From positions 1-14,412 of the forward strand of contig JAYVOH010000116.1 of the NCBI GenBank assembly GCA_043758025.1: 14,412 nt of DNA, in the 5' to 3' direction. The notes under the pieces were generated by a model. That model did not search any database and was not told the DNA's origin. It saw only the letters and a list, made by a program, of their open reading frames with translations. Every line of letters begins with the position of its first letter. Positions within the stretch are counted from its first letter, which is position 1. Positions 7,153 through 14,412 of the stretch are shown one piece after another. The translations under genes were made by a program, and so were the position numbers. The DNA is from VFKE01 sp043758025. GTDB lineage: Bacteria > Verrucomicrobiota > Verrucomicrobiia > Verrucomicrobiales > Verrucomicrobiaceae.

Positions 7153-8996
7153 CTGGGTCGCTCCCGGAGCACTTCCACCTTTTGCGTTCCGTTGATGGGA
7201 AAGATTGTCCGGCTTTCTGAGTCGAGTCCATAGGCATGAAGCGTCCGCGCGCCCTCGGGCAATTGCTCCGGCTCCAGTATCAAAGACCAGCCGAAATAGT
7301 GCCCGGGATATTTCATCCGCTGCGACCTTCGCTCGAAAAATGTCTCCGGCAGTTGCGGGGCGACAATCCCAACAATGCGCTCGCCTGCCCCGGTGACTTC
7401 GGCAGTAATCACCACCAAATCAGGCAGGTCACGCATATGGCGGTCAATCATACCGCAAGTTCCGCCGAGCAACCGGCTTCCGTTTTGCTGAAGAACACAC
7501 ATGTCAAATTTCGCGCGCTTCATCGGCAACGCCGCGCCTTGATGAAAGGATCCAATGTTGTTGTCGGAAACAAAATTCACCCCGTGGAGCCTTCCGGTCT
7601 CGGACAGGGCTTTCGCCAGCCGAAACGAGTGATACTTGAGCTGCCGGTTCCACAGTCGGTCCGGGTCGAGTTTCAAAAATGCGCCAAACCCCAGCATCGC
7701 CTGTTCCTGTTTCATCAGTCTGTTTTCCAGACGCATCATCTGGGCACCACTTTGCCAGTTGGAAAGTTGGAGCAAGAGAAAAACGGCAACCACCGGGATC
7801 GATGCCTTTTTCATCAAGCTTCCCAGCGGAGACCCATTCGAAAATCTGATCACAACCGCCGCCAGCATGACGACGCCGAAGACGAAGAACAAAGTCGAAA
7901 TGATGAAGCGCTCGGCCATGGTGCGCTCAGCCAGCGCATGGATATAATTGAAGGAAATGAAGCTGTCGGTGCCGGGCCCCATGCGCCCGAGGCAGATCAG
8001 CAGAGTGGAGCACAGGCCGTAAAGTGAGAACACTAGCCACGGCAGACATGCCGTGAAGAAGGCGCGGTCTTTTCTTCGCCGGAATATCTCCGCCAGGCAC
8101 GACGCGAACACCAGAACTAGCGCGCCTCCGACGACGGCAGACAGCGCCAGCGGCTCAAACACCGAACCCTTTCCAAGCATTTGCCCGAGTAGAACCAGGA
8201 CGAACTGTATCCGCATGAACGGGCGGTCAAACAATACCATGATGCCGGGTTGGGGACCTTCCTCGGTGAAACCGGACGGACCGAACGCCTTGAGCGCGAT
8301 CCACGCGGCCACGCCGTTCGCCACGAGCCAGCAACCCGATACAACAAGCTTCCGCATCAAGCTTTTGCCCTGCATCCCATGCCAGATAAAGATCGAGAAA
8401 ACCACCGCGACCAAAAAACCTGCGCCGAACGAAAATGTGGCGGCAACACTCAGCAGCGCCGCAAGAACCATCTTGCAGAAACCGTTCTCCCCCTTCGTGA
8501 GCAGAATCGTTCCCAGCGCGAGGCACGCTCCGGGAATATAGTTTTGAAATGTGAAATCCCAAAGCCAGACACCGCCTTGGGCCGTGCTGAACAATGTCAA
8601 GCTCATGCACAGCATCAAGACCGCCCCCTGTGCCGGGTTCCCGGCCCATACTGAACGTCCGAGCAAGAAAACACACCCACCGACCAGCAGTGTCAATGCC
8701 CAACTCAGCAGCGGCAGCATCCCGACATCACCGTGAAACCACTGCATGACGGCAAAATAAATCGCCTTCCCAACTGCCGCAGGGTGATCACCGTGCTTGG
8801 CAAAAAAATCGCTCCAGCCATACTTTCCTCCCGCCCAGTCGAGATACTGTTGCACAAAGGCCCAGGAATCCGCATAAGGCACCGGGACCCGCAACCGCCA
8901 GATCATCCCCAGCAAAGTAAGGGCGGGAACAAGAGCAGCAACCAAAGGCCAGAGCGCGAAGATGCGATTGCCGGGAGGCGATGATAAGCGATGCAT
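7119..8996 (-). CDS. Polytopic membrane protein, putative GT-C-type glycosyltransferase (paralog 3)
   Basis: 625-residue predicted inner-membrane protein, a close paralog of the gene at 107-1870. Shared stretches include PYADSW (catalytic-type Asp43), HGDHP (His68, His71), GDVGMLPLLSW, WDFTFQNYIPGACL, an FSFGAGF segment and an ERF motif matching the paralog's QRY. The soluble C-terminal region contains DLVVITA, HYFGW and LHAYGLD, again matching the paralog. About eleven hydrophobic segments are visible. Role inferred: transfer of a sugar from a lipid carrier outside the cytoplasm. I chose ATG8996 because it aligns with ATG1870 of the paralog; GTG9023 is the longer alternative. Neither has a good Shine-Dalgarno. 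The C terminus is about 13 residues longer than in the paralog, and the last ten codons plus stop lie inside the 3' end of the convergent epimerase gene. It is divergent from the GT2 gene at 9083. Confidence 0.87.
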   Translation of the reverse strand: MHRLSSPPGNRIFALWPLVAALVPALTLLGMIWRLRVPVPYADSWAFVQQYLDWAGGKYGWSDFFAKHGDHPAAVGKAIYFAVMQWFHGDVGMLPLLSWALTLLVGGCVFLLGRSVWAGNPAQGAVLMLCMSLTLFSTAQGGVWLWDFTFQNYIPGACLALGTILLTKGENGFCKMVLAALLSVAATFSFGAGFLVAVVFSIFIWHGMQGKSLMRKLVVSGCWLVANGVAAWIALKAFGPSGFTEEGPQPGIMVLFDRPFMRIQFVLVLLGQMLGKGSVFEPLALSAVVGGALVLVFASCLAEIFRRRKDRAFFTACLPWLVFSLYGLCSTLLICLGRMGPGTDSFISFNYIHALAERTMAERFIISTLFFVFGVVMLAAVVIRFSNGSPLGSLMKKASIPVVAVFLLLQLSNWQSGAQMMRLENRLMKQEQAMLGFGAFLKLDPDRLWNRQLKYHSFRLAKALSETGRLHGVNFVSDNNIGSFHQGAALPMKRAKFDMCVLQQNGSRLLGGTCGMIDRHMRDLPDLVVITAEVTGAGERIVGIVAPQLPETFFERRSQRMKYPGHYFGWSLILEPEQLPEGARTLHAYGLDSESRTIFPINGTQKVEVLRERPSYEAETCIQSS

Positions 8997-9070
8997 CGAA
9001 TTCAAGGAGGTTTTTCGCCGCACACTTTACATGGGGCAAGAAGAATTTCCGCGCTCCTTCCAAGAGATGA

Positions 9071-9075
9071 GGGAG
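9071..9075 (+). promoter_or_regulatory. Shine-Dalgarno GGGAG selecting TTG9083
   Basis: GGGAG (within GAGGGAGA, 9069-9076) ends 7 nt before TTG9083, an ideal spacing. The next in-frame candidate, ATG9119, has no purine-rich site upstream. This favours a TTG start for the glycosyltransferase gene. Confidence 0.5.
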
Positions 9076-9082
9076 ATTTTTC

Positions 9083-9889
9083 TTGCGCAGGAACCAGTCA
9101 CCATTATCAACCCCTGCCATGCCCCATGAGTTACACCCCTTGAATCTTCTTTCAGTTGTCATCCCCGCGCGCGACGAGGAGGGCAGCGTCGGCGTGACCG
9201 TGGGACACCTCCATGAAAAGCTTACCAATGCGGGCATCAAACATGAGATCGTCGTGGTGAATGATGGTAGCACGGACGGCACCTGGGCCTTGCTGCAAGA
9301 TTTGCAGAAGACGATCCCGGAGCTGCATCCTGTGAACAACGAAGGACCCAACGGCATCGGGCGCGCCATCGTGTGCGGACTCAACGCCATGCGCGGGGAC
9401 GCCGCCGTGGTCATGATGGCGGATGAAAGCGACAGCCCGGACGATGTGGTGCTTTATTGGAAAAAACTCAACGATGGTTATGAGTGTGTTTTTGGCAGCC
9501 GCTTCATCAAGGGCGGTAGCACCCAGGATTATCCGGCGGTGAAGTATGTCATGAACAGGCTGGTAAATTATGTCATCCGGGCTCTTTTTCATATTACGCT
9601 GAATGATACCACGAACGCCTTCAAAGCCTATCGCCGCGAAGTCATCGAGGGCTGCCGCCCGCTCATCTCGCCGCACTTTAACCTGTTGGTGGAGCTTCCG
9701 CTCAAGGCCATCGTGCGCGGCTACTCATGGACGGTGATGCCCATCAGTTGGAAGAACCGCAGAACCGGTGAGGCCAAGCTGAAGCTCAAGGAAATGGGCA
9801 GCCGCTATTTCTTCAGCATAATGTATGTCTGGCTGGAAAAATTCTTCAGCCGTGGAGATTACATGAGGCAAAGTAACTCAAAAAACTAG
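9083..9889 (+). CDS. Glycosyltransferase family 2, dolichol/polyprenyl-phosphate mannose synthase-like
   Basis: 268-residue GT2 enzyme (GT-A fold), probably cytoplasmic face of the inner membrane. Visible features, numbered from TTG9083: VVIPARDEE (25-33) at strand 1, VVVNDGSTDGT (57-67) at the nucleotide-sugar site, and MMADESDSPDD (111-121) in the position of the DxD metal motif. An NRRTGEAKLKL segment in the C-terminal part corresponds to the R-x-G-x-SK region of DPM1-like proteins. It has no C-terminal GtrA-type membrane domain, so it is the short soluble form. Such enzymes typically load a sugar from a nucleotide donor onto a polyprenyl phosphate; the product is the donor type used by GT-C transferases, which fits the four membrane proteins nearby. 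TTG9083 is chosen for its Shine-Dalgarno; ATG9119 (256 residues) would keep the whole domain. The stop lies 27 bp before the next gene on the same strand. Confidence 0.9.
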   Translation: MRRNQSPLSTPAMPHELHPLNLLSVVIPARDEEGSVGVTVGHLHEKLTNAGIKHEIVVVNDGSTDGTWALLQDLQKTIPELHPVNNEGPNGIGRAIVCGLNAMRGDAAVVMMADESDSPDDVVLYWKKLNDGYECVFGSRFIKGGSTQDYPAVKYVMNRLVNYVIRALFHITLNDTTNAFKAYRREVIEGCRPLISPHFNLLVELPLKAIVRGYSWTVMPISWKNRRTGEAKLKLKEMGSRYFFSIMYVWLEKFFSRGDYMRQSNSKN

Positions 9890-9916
9890 CCTTTGTCGGG
9901 CGTATCAAATATCTGC

Positions 9917-10858
9917 GTGCGTGTGAAAAATTTTATTCTCGCCATCTACTGCCTGTTGCTTCAAAGCCTGATTCAGGCGGACGATGCACGACCCGGGCTG
10001 GAATTCCATTCATCCGAGCAGATCGTCCTGCTCGGTGGCACACTGATCGAGCGTGAGCAAAAATTCGGATTTCTTGAAACGGAATTGACGCTGGCGGCAG
10101 GTGAAAGCCAGTTCAGTGTGCGCAATCTCGGCTGGAGCGGCGATACGGTGTTCGGCGATGCGCGCTCGTATTTCGGTCCACGCGCGGAGGGCTTCGAACG
10201 TCTGGGCAAACATCTGCAAACACTCAAGCCCTCACTCGTCATCGCCTGTTACGGCGCGGACATGGCCTTTGAAGATGCCGCAAAGATACCGGGCTTCATC
10301 GCAGGCTACTCAGCACTGCTCGATCTCGCCCGCGCGAAAAGTCCCGGCGTGCGTTTCATCATCATCGCCCCGCCGCCGCTGGAAAATCTCGGCCCACCAC
10401 TACCGGATTATACTCAGGCCAATGGGCGGCTCTCCAGCGTGCGCGACGCGCTCAAGGATTTCGCCGCCAAACAGTCCGCATTTTTCGTGGACGGATTTGC
10501 TTTTATGGGCGGCGGGAAAAATGAACGCCCCGCCCATCCTCTGACCGACAATGGCATCCACTACGGGGAGGAAGGCTATCGTTTATGGGGCGCGAAGGTC
10601 GTCGAATCCATGGGGATGAAAAGAGCCGAGTTATCAGCGAGTGCCCATGACGACATGCGGCGGACAATCATCAGAAAAGACTTTCTGTTTTTCAACCGGT
10701 GGCGGCCTGCGAACGAGACTTATCTCTTTGGCTTCCGCAAGCGTGAGCAGGGTAAGAACGGCGCGGAAATGGAGCAGTTCGATCCGCTCGTCGCCGAACA
10801 GGAAAAGAAAATTACTGAACTGAAAACGTCCGCCCGCGCCGTCAAAACGCTGCCGTAA
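9917..10858 (+). CDS. Exported SGNH/GDSL hydrolase-like protein, PVC type, catalytic residues altered
   Basis: 313-residue protein with a likely signal peptide: MRVK start, hydrophobic core 6-20, cleavage near Ala21. SGNH-like blocks are visible. Block I reads LGGTLIER (39-46), with Thr42 where the Ser of GDS would be. RNLGWSGDT (69-77) probably forms block II, YGAD (112-115) sits in the block III place, and DNGIHYGEEGY (211-221) resembles block V with His215 retained but Asn in the usual Asp place of DGxH. SGNH enzymes cleave esters on carbohydrates or lipids; with these changes hydrolysis is uncertain. Similar proteins are common in Planctomycetes and Verrucomicrobia beside PVC-type heme proteins like the next gene. 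GTG9917 is chosen because it gives a standard signal peptide; GTG9923 and TTG9893 are alternatives, none with a good Shine-Dalgarno. It may be cotranscribed with the upstream GT2 gene (27 bp) and the downstream gene (78 bp). Confidence 0.85.
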   Translation: MRVKNFILAIYCLLLQSLIQADDARPGLEFHSSEQIVLLGGTLIEREQKFGFLETELTLAAGESQFSVRNLGWSGDTVFGDARSYFGPRAEGFERLGKHLQTLKPSLVIACYGADMAFEDAAKIPGFIAGYSALLDLARAKSPGVRFIIIAPPPLENLGPPLPDYTQANGRLSSVRDALKDFAAKQSAFFVDGFAFMGGGKNERPAHPLTDNGIHYGEEGYRLWGAKVVESMGMKRAELSASAHDDMRRTIIRKDFLFFNRWRPANETYLFGFRKREQGKNGAEMEQFDPLVAEQEKKITELKTSARAVKTLP

Positions 10859-10936
10859 TCCTGCTCATCCTCCCGGTGTCGATTCTCCATCACCCCCTAA
10901 TCAAAGTCTCCTCCCCTCGGCTGCAACTATCAGGCC

Positions 10937-13900
10937 ATGATTCCACATTTCACAATCCGCCTTCCGCATTTGCTTGTATTCGCGGTCCTCGCGTCTGCTT
11001 TAACCGCGCGCGCGGGCCAGCCGAAAACGCTCGCCGATATTCCCGATGCCAGCGCCGACGCGGAGCTGGCAGGCTTCATCATTCCCGAGGGCTTCGAGAT
11101 CAATCTCTGGGCCAGTGAACCGATGCTGCACAAACCCGTGCAGATGAACTGGGATGCTCAAGGCCGTCTCTGGGTGGCGTGCAGCCAGACTTATCCCCAG
11201 ATCAAGCCCGGCGAAGAGTCGCACGATGAAGTCGTCGTTTTGGAAGCTACCAAGCACGCGGGAAAGGCTGACAAGTCCACGGTCTTCGCCAGCGATCTGC
11301 AAATTCCCACTGCCGTGATGCCAGCCGACGGCGGCTGCTACGTGGCCAATTCCACCGAGATTCTATTTCTCAAAGACACCAACGGCGATGGCAAGGCTGA
11401 CACGCGCCAAATCATGCTCAGCGGTTTCGGCACCGAGGACACGCATCATTTGATCCACACCTTCCGCTGGACGCCGGAAGGCATGTTGAGTTTCAACCAG
11501 AGCATCTACATTCACAGCCACGTCGAGACACCGTTTGGCGTGAAGCGATTGATGGGCGGCGGCGTCTGGGAGTTCCGTCCTGAGACTCGAAAGCTGGACG
11601 TCTTCTGCAAGGGCCTCACCAACTCTTGGGGGCGCGAGTTTGACCGCTGGGGTCAGTCCTTCCTCACTGATGGCGCCGGCAGCGGCGGCATTAACTTCGC
11701 CTTCCCGCAGGCCGTATTCATCTCTTCCCCTGGTGCAAAACGCATCATCGACGGACTCAATCCTGGTCAGCCAAAACAGGCGGGCCTTGAGATTATCGAC
11801 GAGCCACACTTCCCCGACGACTGGCAGGGCACCTTCATCACCTGCGACTTCCGAGGCAACCGCATCAACCGCTTCCAGCTCACCGAGAGCGGCTCCGGCT
11901 ACACCAGCAAGCAGCTCCCCGACGTGCTCGCCAGCAAGCACCCCGGCTTCCGTCCCATCGACGTCCGCACAGGCCCCGACGGCGCTCTCTACATCGCCGA
12001 CTGGTATAACCCCATCATCCAGCACGGCGAAGTGGACTTCCGCGATCCGCGCCGCGACCACGTTCATGGCCGCATCTGGAGGTTATCGGTTAAAGGGCGA
12101 CCGCTGAGCGAGAATCCATTTACCAAACACCTGACCGTCAATGAACTCGTCAAGCTGCTAGAGAGTAATCGCAGATGGAATCGCTTATTTGCAAAACACG
12201 AATTCAACCAACGCGATGTAGACGATCTGATTCAGCGAGAGTCCAATCCGGCATTTTGGATGATGGATAAAGCTGCGCATGACCCAGAATTCTTGAAAAC
12301 CATACCTGCCGAGAAATGGCCCTTCTTTCTTGAAATGGCTTGGGGGATGGATACTAAAACAGTTTCAACTTACTCACCACTCACAGTTTCAGGGCTTTTG
12401 TTAGCGCCCGACCACCACATCCGCGCCGCTGCCCTGCGCATCCTTTCGCAGCATCTCAACGACACACCCGATGCGCTAAAGTTTCTCACCAAAGCCGTCA
12501 CCGACGAGCATCCGCAAGTCCGCCTCTGGGCCGTCGCTTGTCTGAACCTCATGTCCACGCCCGAAGCCTTTGAGTTGGCCTTGAAGGCGCTCGACAAGGA
12601 AGTGGACAACAACATCGACTTCCTCCTCGACCTCACCGCCCGCGAGCAGGCGGATGTCTGGCTCCCCGTCTTCCTCAAAGGCGGCATCAAGTTCGACAAC
12701 AACCCGAAGCACCTAGTCTATGCGCTCAAGGCCACAGGCAAGCCCGAGGCGCTCGCGCCGTTGCTGGAGTCCTTCGCGTCGGGCACGCTCGCTCCGGCTG
12801 ACCATGCAGCGGTGCTCGTCATGGTCGGCGATGTCGCCACGCCAAGGCAGTTGCAGCAAATCCTGGCCATCGTCCTTGCCAAGCTCAAGAACACCGGTGT
12901 CATGTCGGCCCCGTTGAATGCACCGCCGGGCAGCGAACCGCCCTCCGTCCTTGGTATGCTGGATGCCCTGGTCAAAGCCGGACAGCGAGGCGCGCGGCCT
13001 GACCAGATCACGCCGGACCAGACTCAAATGCTGCTGCTTTCCTCCAATCTCGATGAAGCAGCGCGCGGCGCAGTGCTCGCTGGTTTGTGGAAACAGGAGC
13101 AGGCGCGGGATCAGCTCGCGCAGTGGGCCTCGCAGGCAGGCGCGAGTCCGGTCTTGCGCCAGGCCGCCATCAGCGGCCTCACCTATCTCGGCGGGCCGAG
13201 GACCCGCGACTTGCTGGTGGAACTGGCCAAACAGGAGCAGCCCTCGGCCACTCGGATTCTGGCCATCAGTGGCCTGACGGAACTCGCGCCGCCGCTTGCT
13301 GCCAAGCTGGCCGTTGAGTTCTTGTCCTCCGCGAAGTCCGCTGATGAGGGCAAGCCGGTCATCTACGCCTTCATCAAGAGCAAAACCTTGCCCGATGTCC
13401 TCGCCAAAGAGCTGGAAGGCAAGACCATCCCCGAAGCCGTCGCGGTGGAAGGCATCCGCATCGTCTCCTCCCGCAGCATCAAGGGCGCGCTGGGTGATGC
13501 CTTGCAGAAGGCCGGGGCCGTCAAGCAGATGAACCAGGCGCTCACGCCGGATCAGATGCAGGCGCTCATGGCGAAGGTGAAAACCCAGGGCGATCCCGCA
13601 CGCGGTGAAAAAGTTTTTCGGCGGCAGCAATTGCTCTGCTACAATTGCCATGCCATCGGCGACGCAGGCGGTTTGCTCGGCCCGAACCTCGTCAGCCTCG
13701 GTTCCGCCGCGCCGGTGGACTACATCATCGAGTCCCTGCTGGATCCCTCCAAGAAGATCAAGGAAGGCTACAACATGACGATGGTGAACATGAAGGACGG
13801 TCAGGTCATGGCCGGCATGATCGCCCAAGATGGAGCCGATGAACTCGTCCTCCGCGATGCCGCCAACGGCCTGCACAAGCTGGCCAAAGCGAACATCGCC

Positions 13901-14412
13901 CAACGCACCACCAGTCCCGTTTCCATGATGCCACCCGGCCTTACCGCGAGCCTTCGCGAAGATGAGTTCGTGAACCTCGTGCGCTTCCTCTCTGAACTCG
14001 GCAAGGAGGGCGACTACAAAATCAAGCCCAACCAGTTCATCCGCTCATGGCGTTTCATGGGGCCGATGCCGCAGGCGGATGTCGATTACGTGCGGCACAC
14101 CGGCTTGCAGGCGCTGAATGAACGCAGCCGCAGCTATCCCTGGATTCCCGGATTCAGCACCGTGAACGGCGCGATTCCTCTCGATGAACTCACCAAGCAC
14201 AGCGGACTCTATCTAAGGTCTCCGAAGCTGGCGCAGTGTGATCTGCAAATGGACGCCGCAGGCACCGTGAAGCTCAAGCTGAGCGCCTCGAAGAACATCA
14301 TCATCGCGGTCGGAAACAAGATCATACAAGATGCAGGAAACGAATTGCCCCTGGATCTGTCCGCTGGTAAAACGACCATCAGCTTCATCATTACCGAAGA
14401 TGCCGGGAATTT
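10937..14412 (+). CDS. PVC-type heme-binding CxxCH / membrane-bound dehydrogenase-type protein, 3'-truncated by window
   Basis: 1158 codons are visible, with no stop before the window ends. Order of parts: signal peptide (1-26, ALTARA then cleavage); a beta-propeller-like dehydrogenase domain (about 45-390) with a DTNGDGKAD loop (147-155), an EDTHH motif and a DWYNPIIQHGEVDFRDPRRD stretch; an alpha-helical HEAT-like region (about 400-860); then a monoheme cytochrome c domain with CYNCH (Cys901, Cys904, His905) and a likely axial Met in SMMPPG (997-998), ending near 1020. A further beta-rich C-terminal part follows. This layout matches the Pirellula/Verrucomicrobium-type families of putative membrane-bound dehydrogenases with a heme-binding domain. 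It is presumably periplasmic and oxidises an unknown substrate, perhaps a sugar or alcohol, passing electrons via heme c; that is inference. ATG10937 fits the signal peptide; AGG at 10932-10934 is too close to be a standard Shine-Dalgarno. Residues about 388-488 are encoded by unusually AT-rich DNA. Confidence 0.92.
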   Translation, partial: MIPHFTIRLPHLLVFAVLASALTARAGQPKTLADIPDASADAELAGFIIPEGFEINLWASEPMLHKPVQMNWDAQGRLWVACSQTYPQIKPGEESHDEVVVLEATKHAGKADKSTVFASDLQIPTAVMPADGGCYVANSTEILFLKDTNGDGKADTRQIMLSGFGTEDTHHLIHTFRWTPEGMLSFNQSIYIHSHVETPFGVKRLMGGGVWEFRPETRKLDVFCKGLTNSWGREFDRWGQSFLTDGAGSGGINFAFPQAVFISSPGAKRIIDGLNPGQPKQAGLEIIDEPHFPDDWQGTFITCDFRGNRINRFQLTESGSGYTSKQLPDVLASKHPGFRPIDVRTGPDGALYIADWYNPIIQHGEVDFRDPRRDHVHGRIWRLSVKGRPLSENPFTKHLTVNELVKLLESNRRWNRLFAKHEFNQRDVDDLIQRESNPAFWMMDKAAHDPEFLKTIPAEKWPFFLEMAWGMDTKTVSTYSPLTVSGLLLAPDHHIRAAALRILSQHLNDTPDALKFLTKAVTDEHPQVRLWAVACLNLMSTPEAFELALKALDKEVDNNIDFLLDLTAREQADVWLPVFLKGGIKFDNNPKHLVYALKATGKPEALAPLLESFASGTLAPADHAAVLVMVGDVATPRQLQQILAIVLAKLKNTGVMSAPLNAPPGSEPPSVLGMLDALVKAGQRGARPDQITPDQTQMLLLSSNLDEAARGAVLAGLWKQEQARDQLAQWASQAGASPVLRQAAISGLTYLGGPRTRDLLVELAKQEQPSATRILAISGLTELAPPLAAKLAVEFLSSAKSADEGKPVIYAFIKSKTLPDVLAKELEGKTIPEAVAVEGIRIVSSRSIKGALGDALQKAGAVKQMNQALTPDQMQALMAKVKTQGDPARGEKVFRRQQLLCYNCHAIGDAGGLLGPNLVSLGSAAPVDYIIESLLDPSKKIKEGYNMTMVNMKDGQVMAGMIAQDGADELVLRDAANGLHKLAKANIAQRTTSPVSMMPPGLTASLREDEFVNLVRFLSELGKEGDYKIKPNQFIRSWRFMGPMPQADVDYVRHTGLQALNERSRSYPWIPGFSTVNGAIPLDELTKHSGLYLRSPKLAQCDLQMDAAGTVKLKLSASKNIIIAVGNKIIQDAGNELPLDLSAGKTTISFIITEDAGN

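Noticed and set aside
7150..7190. GCTCC/GGAGC inverted repeat after the epimerase stop as a terminator
   Set aside because: The stem is only five pairs with a one-base centre and no U-tract, and it lies within the convergent coding sequence.
9004..9129. AAGGAGG at 9004-9010 followed by a 32-codon ORF from ATG9031 to TGA 9127-9129, possible leader peptide of the GT2 gene
   Set aside because: The spacing to ATG9031 is 20 nt, too far for a Shine-Dalgarno, and the peptide has no distinctive features.
12713..13903. Long minus-strand open frame opposite the heme protein gene
   Set aside because: Antisense shadow of the HEAT and cytochrome region; the plus strand carries the CxxCH domain and family motifs.

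Overview
The window looks like a chromosomal segment of a Verrucomicrobiota (PVC superphylum) bacterium. The strongest evidence is the large gene truncated at the right edge. It has the signal peptide / beta-propeller / HEAT / CxxCH layout of the 'PVC-type heme-binding' or 'Pirellula/Verrucomicrobium-type membrane-bound dehydrogenase' family, and a GDSL-like exported protein of a type common in the same phyla lies directly upstream. Coding DNA is moderately GC-rich and tightly packed. I see no RNA genes, mobile elements, CRISPR arrays or long repeats.

Positions 107-9889 hold six genes arranged as three divergent pairs. In each pair the minus-strand gene encodes a polytopic membrane protein of about 590-625 residues, and the plus-strand gene encodes a sugar-related enzyme or another membrane glycosyltransferase-like protein. 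Pair 1 is 107-1870(-) with 1973-4093(+). Pair 2 is 4107-5942(-) with 6076-7152(+), the latter a CDP-paratose/tyvelose 2-epimerase-like SDR protein. Pair 3 is 7119-8996(-) with 9083-9889(+), the latter a family 2 glycosyltransferase resembling dolichol-phosphate mannose synthase. Neighbouring pairs meet tail to tail with 13 bp between them (4094-4106) or a 34 bp overlap (7119-7152).

The three minus-strand proteins are paralogs. After the first membrane segment each has an Asp at residue 42 or 43, as expected for the catalytic acid of a GT-C glycosyltransferase. Each ends in a soluble domain with a GW...L(R/H)-x-Y/A-x-D type motif. The plus-strand membrane protein has the same general GT-C plan (Asp38/Asp39) but a different C-terminal domain. 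A reasonable inference is a surface-glycan or glycoconjugate locus: the GT2 enzyme would make a lipid-linked sugar donor, the epimerase would shape a nucleotide sugar, and the GT-C proteins would transfer sugars on the outer face of the membrane. No substrate can be read from the sequence.

Positions 9917-14412 form a second block on the plus strand. It holds an exported SGNH-like protein in which catalytic residues seem to be replaced, followed by the partial PVC-type cytochrome c/dehydrogenase protein (1158 codons visible). A stretch of this gene near 12100-12400 is clearly poorer in GC than its flanks. Several start codons are non-ATG or ambiguous; I chose starts from Shine-Dalgarno matches, paralog alignment or signal-peptide shape and gave the alternatives.
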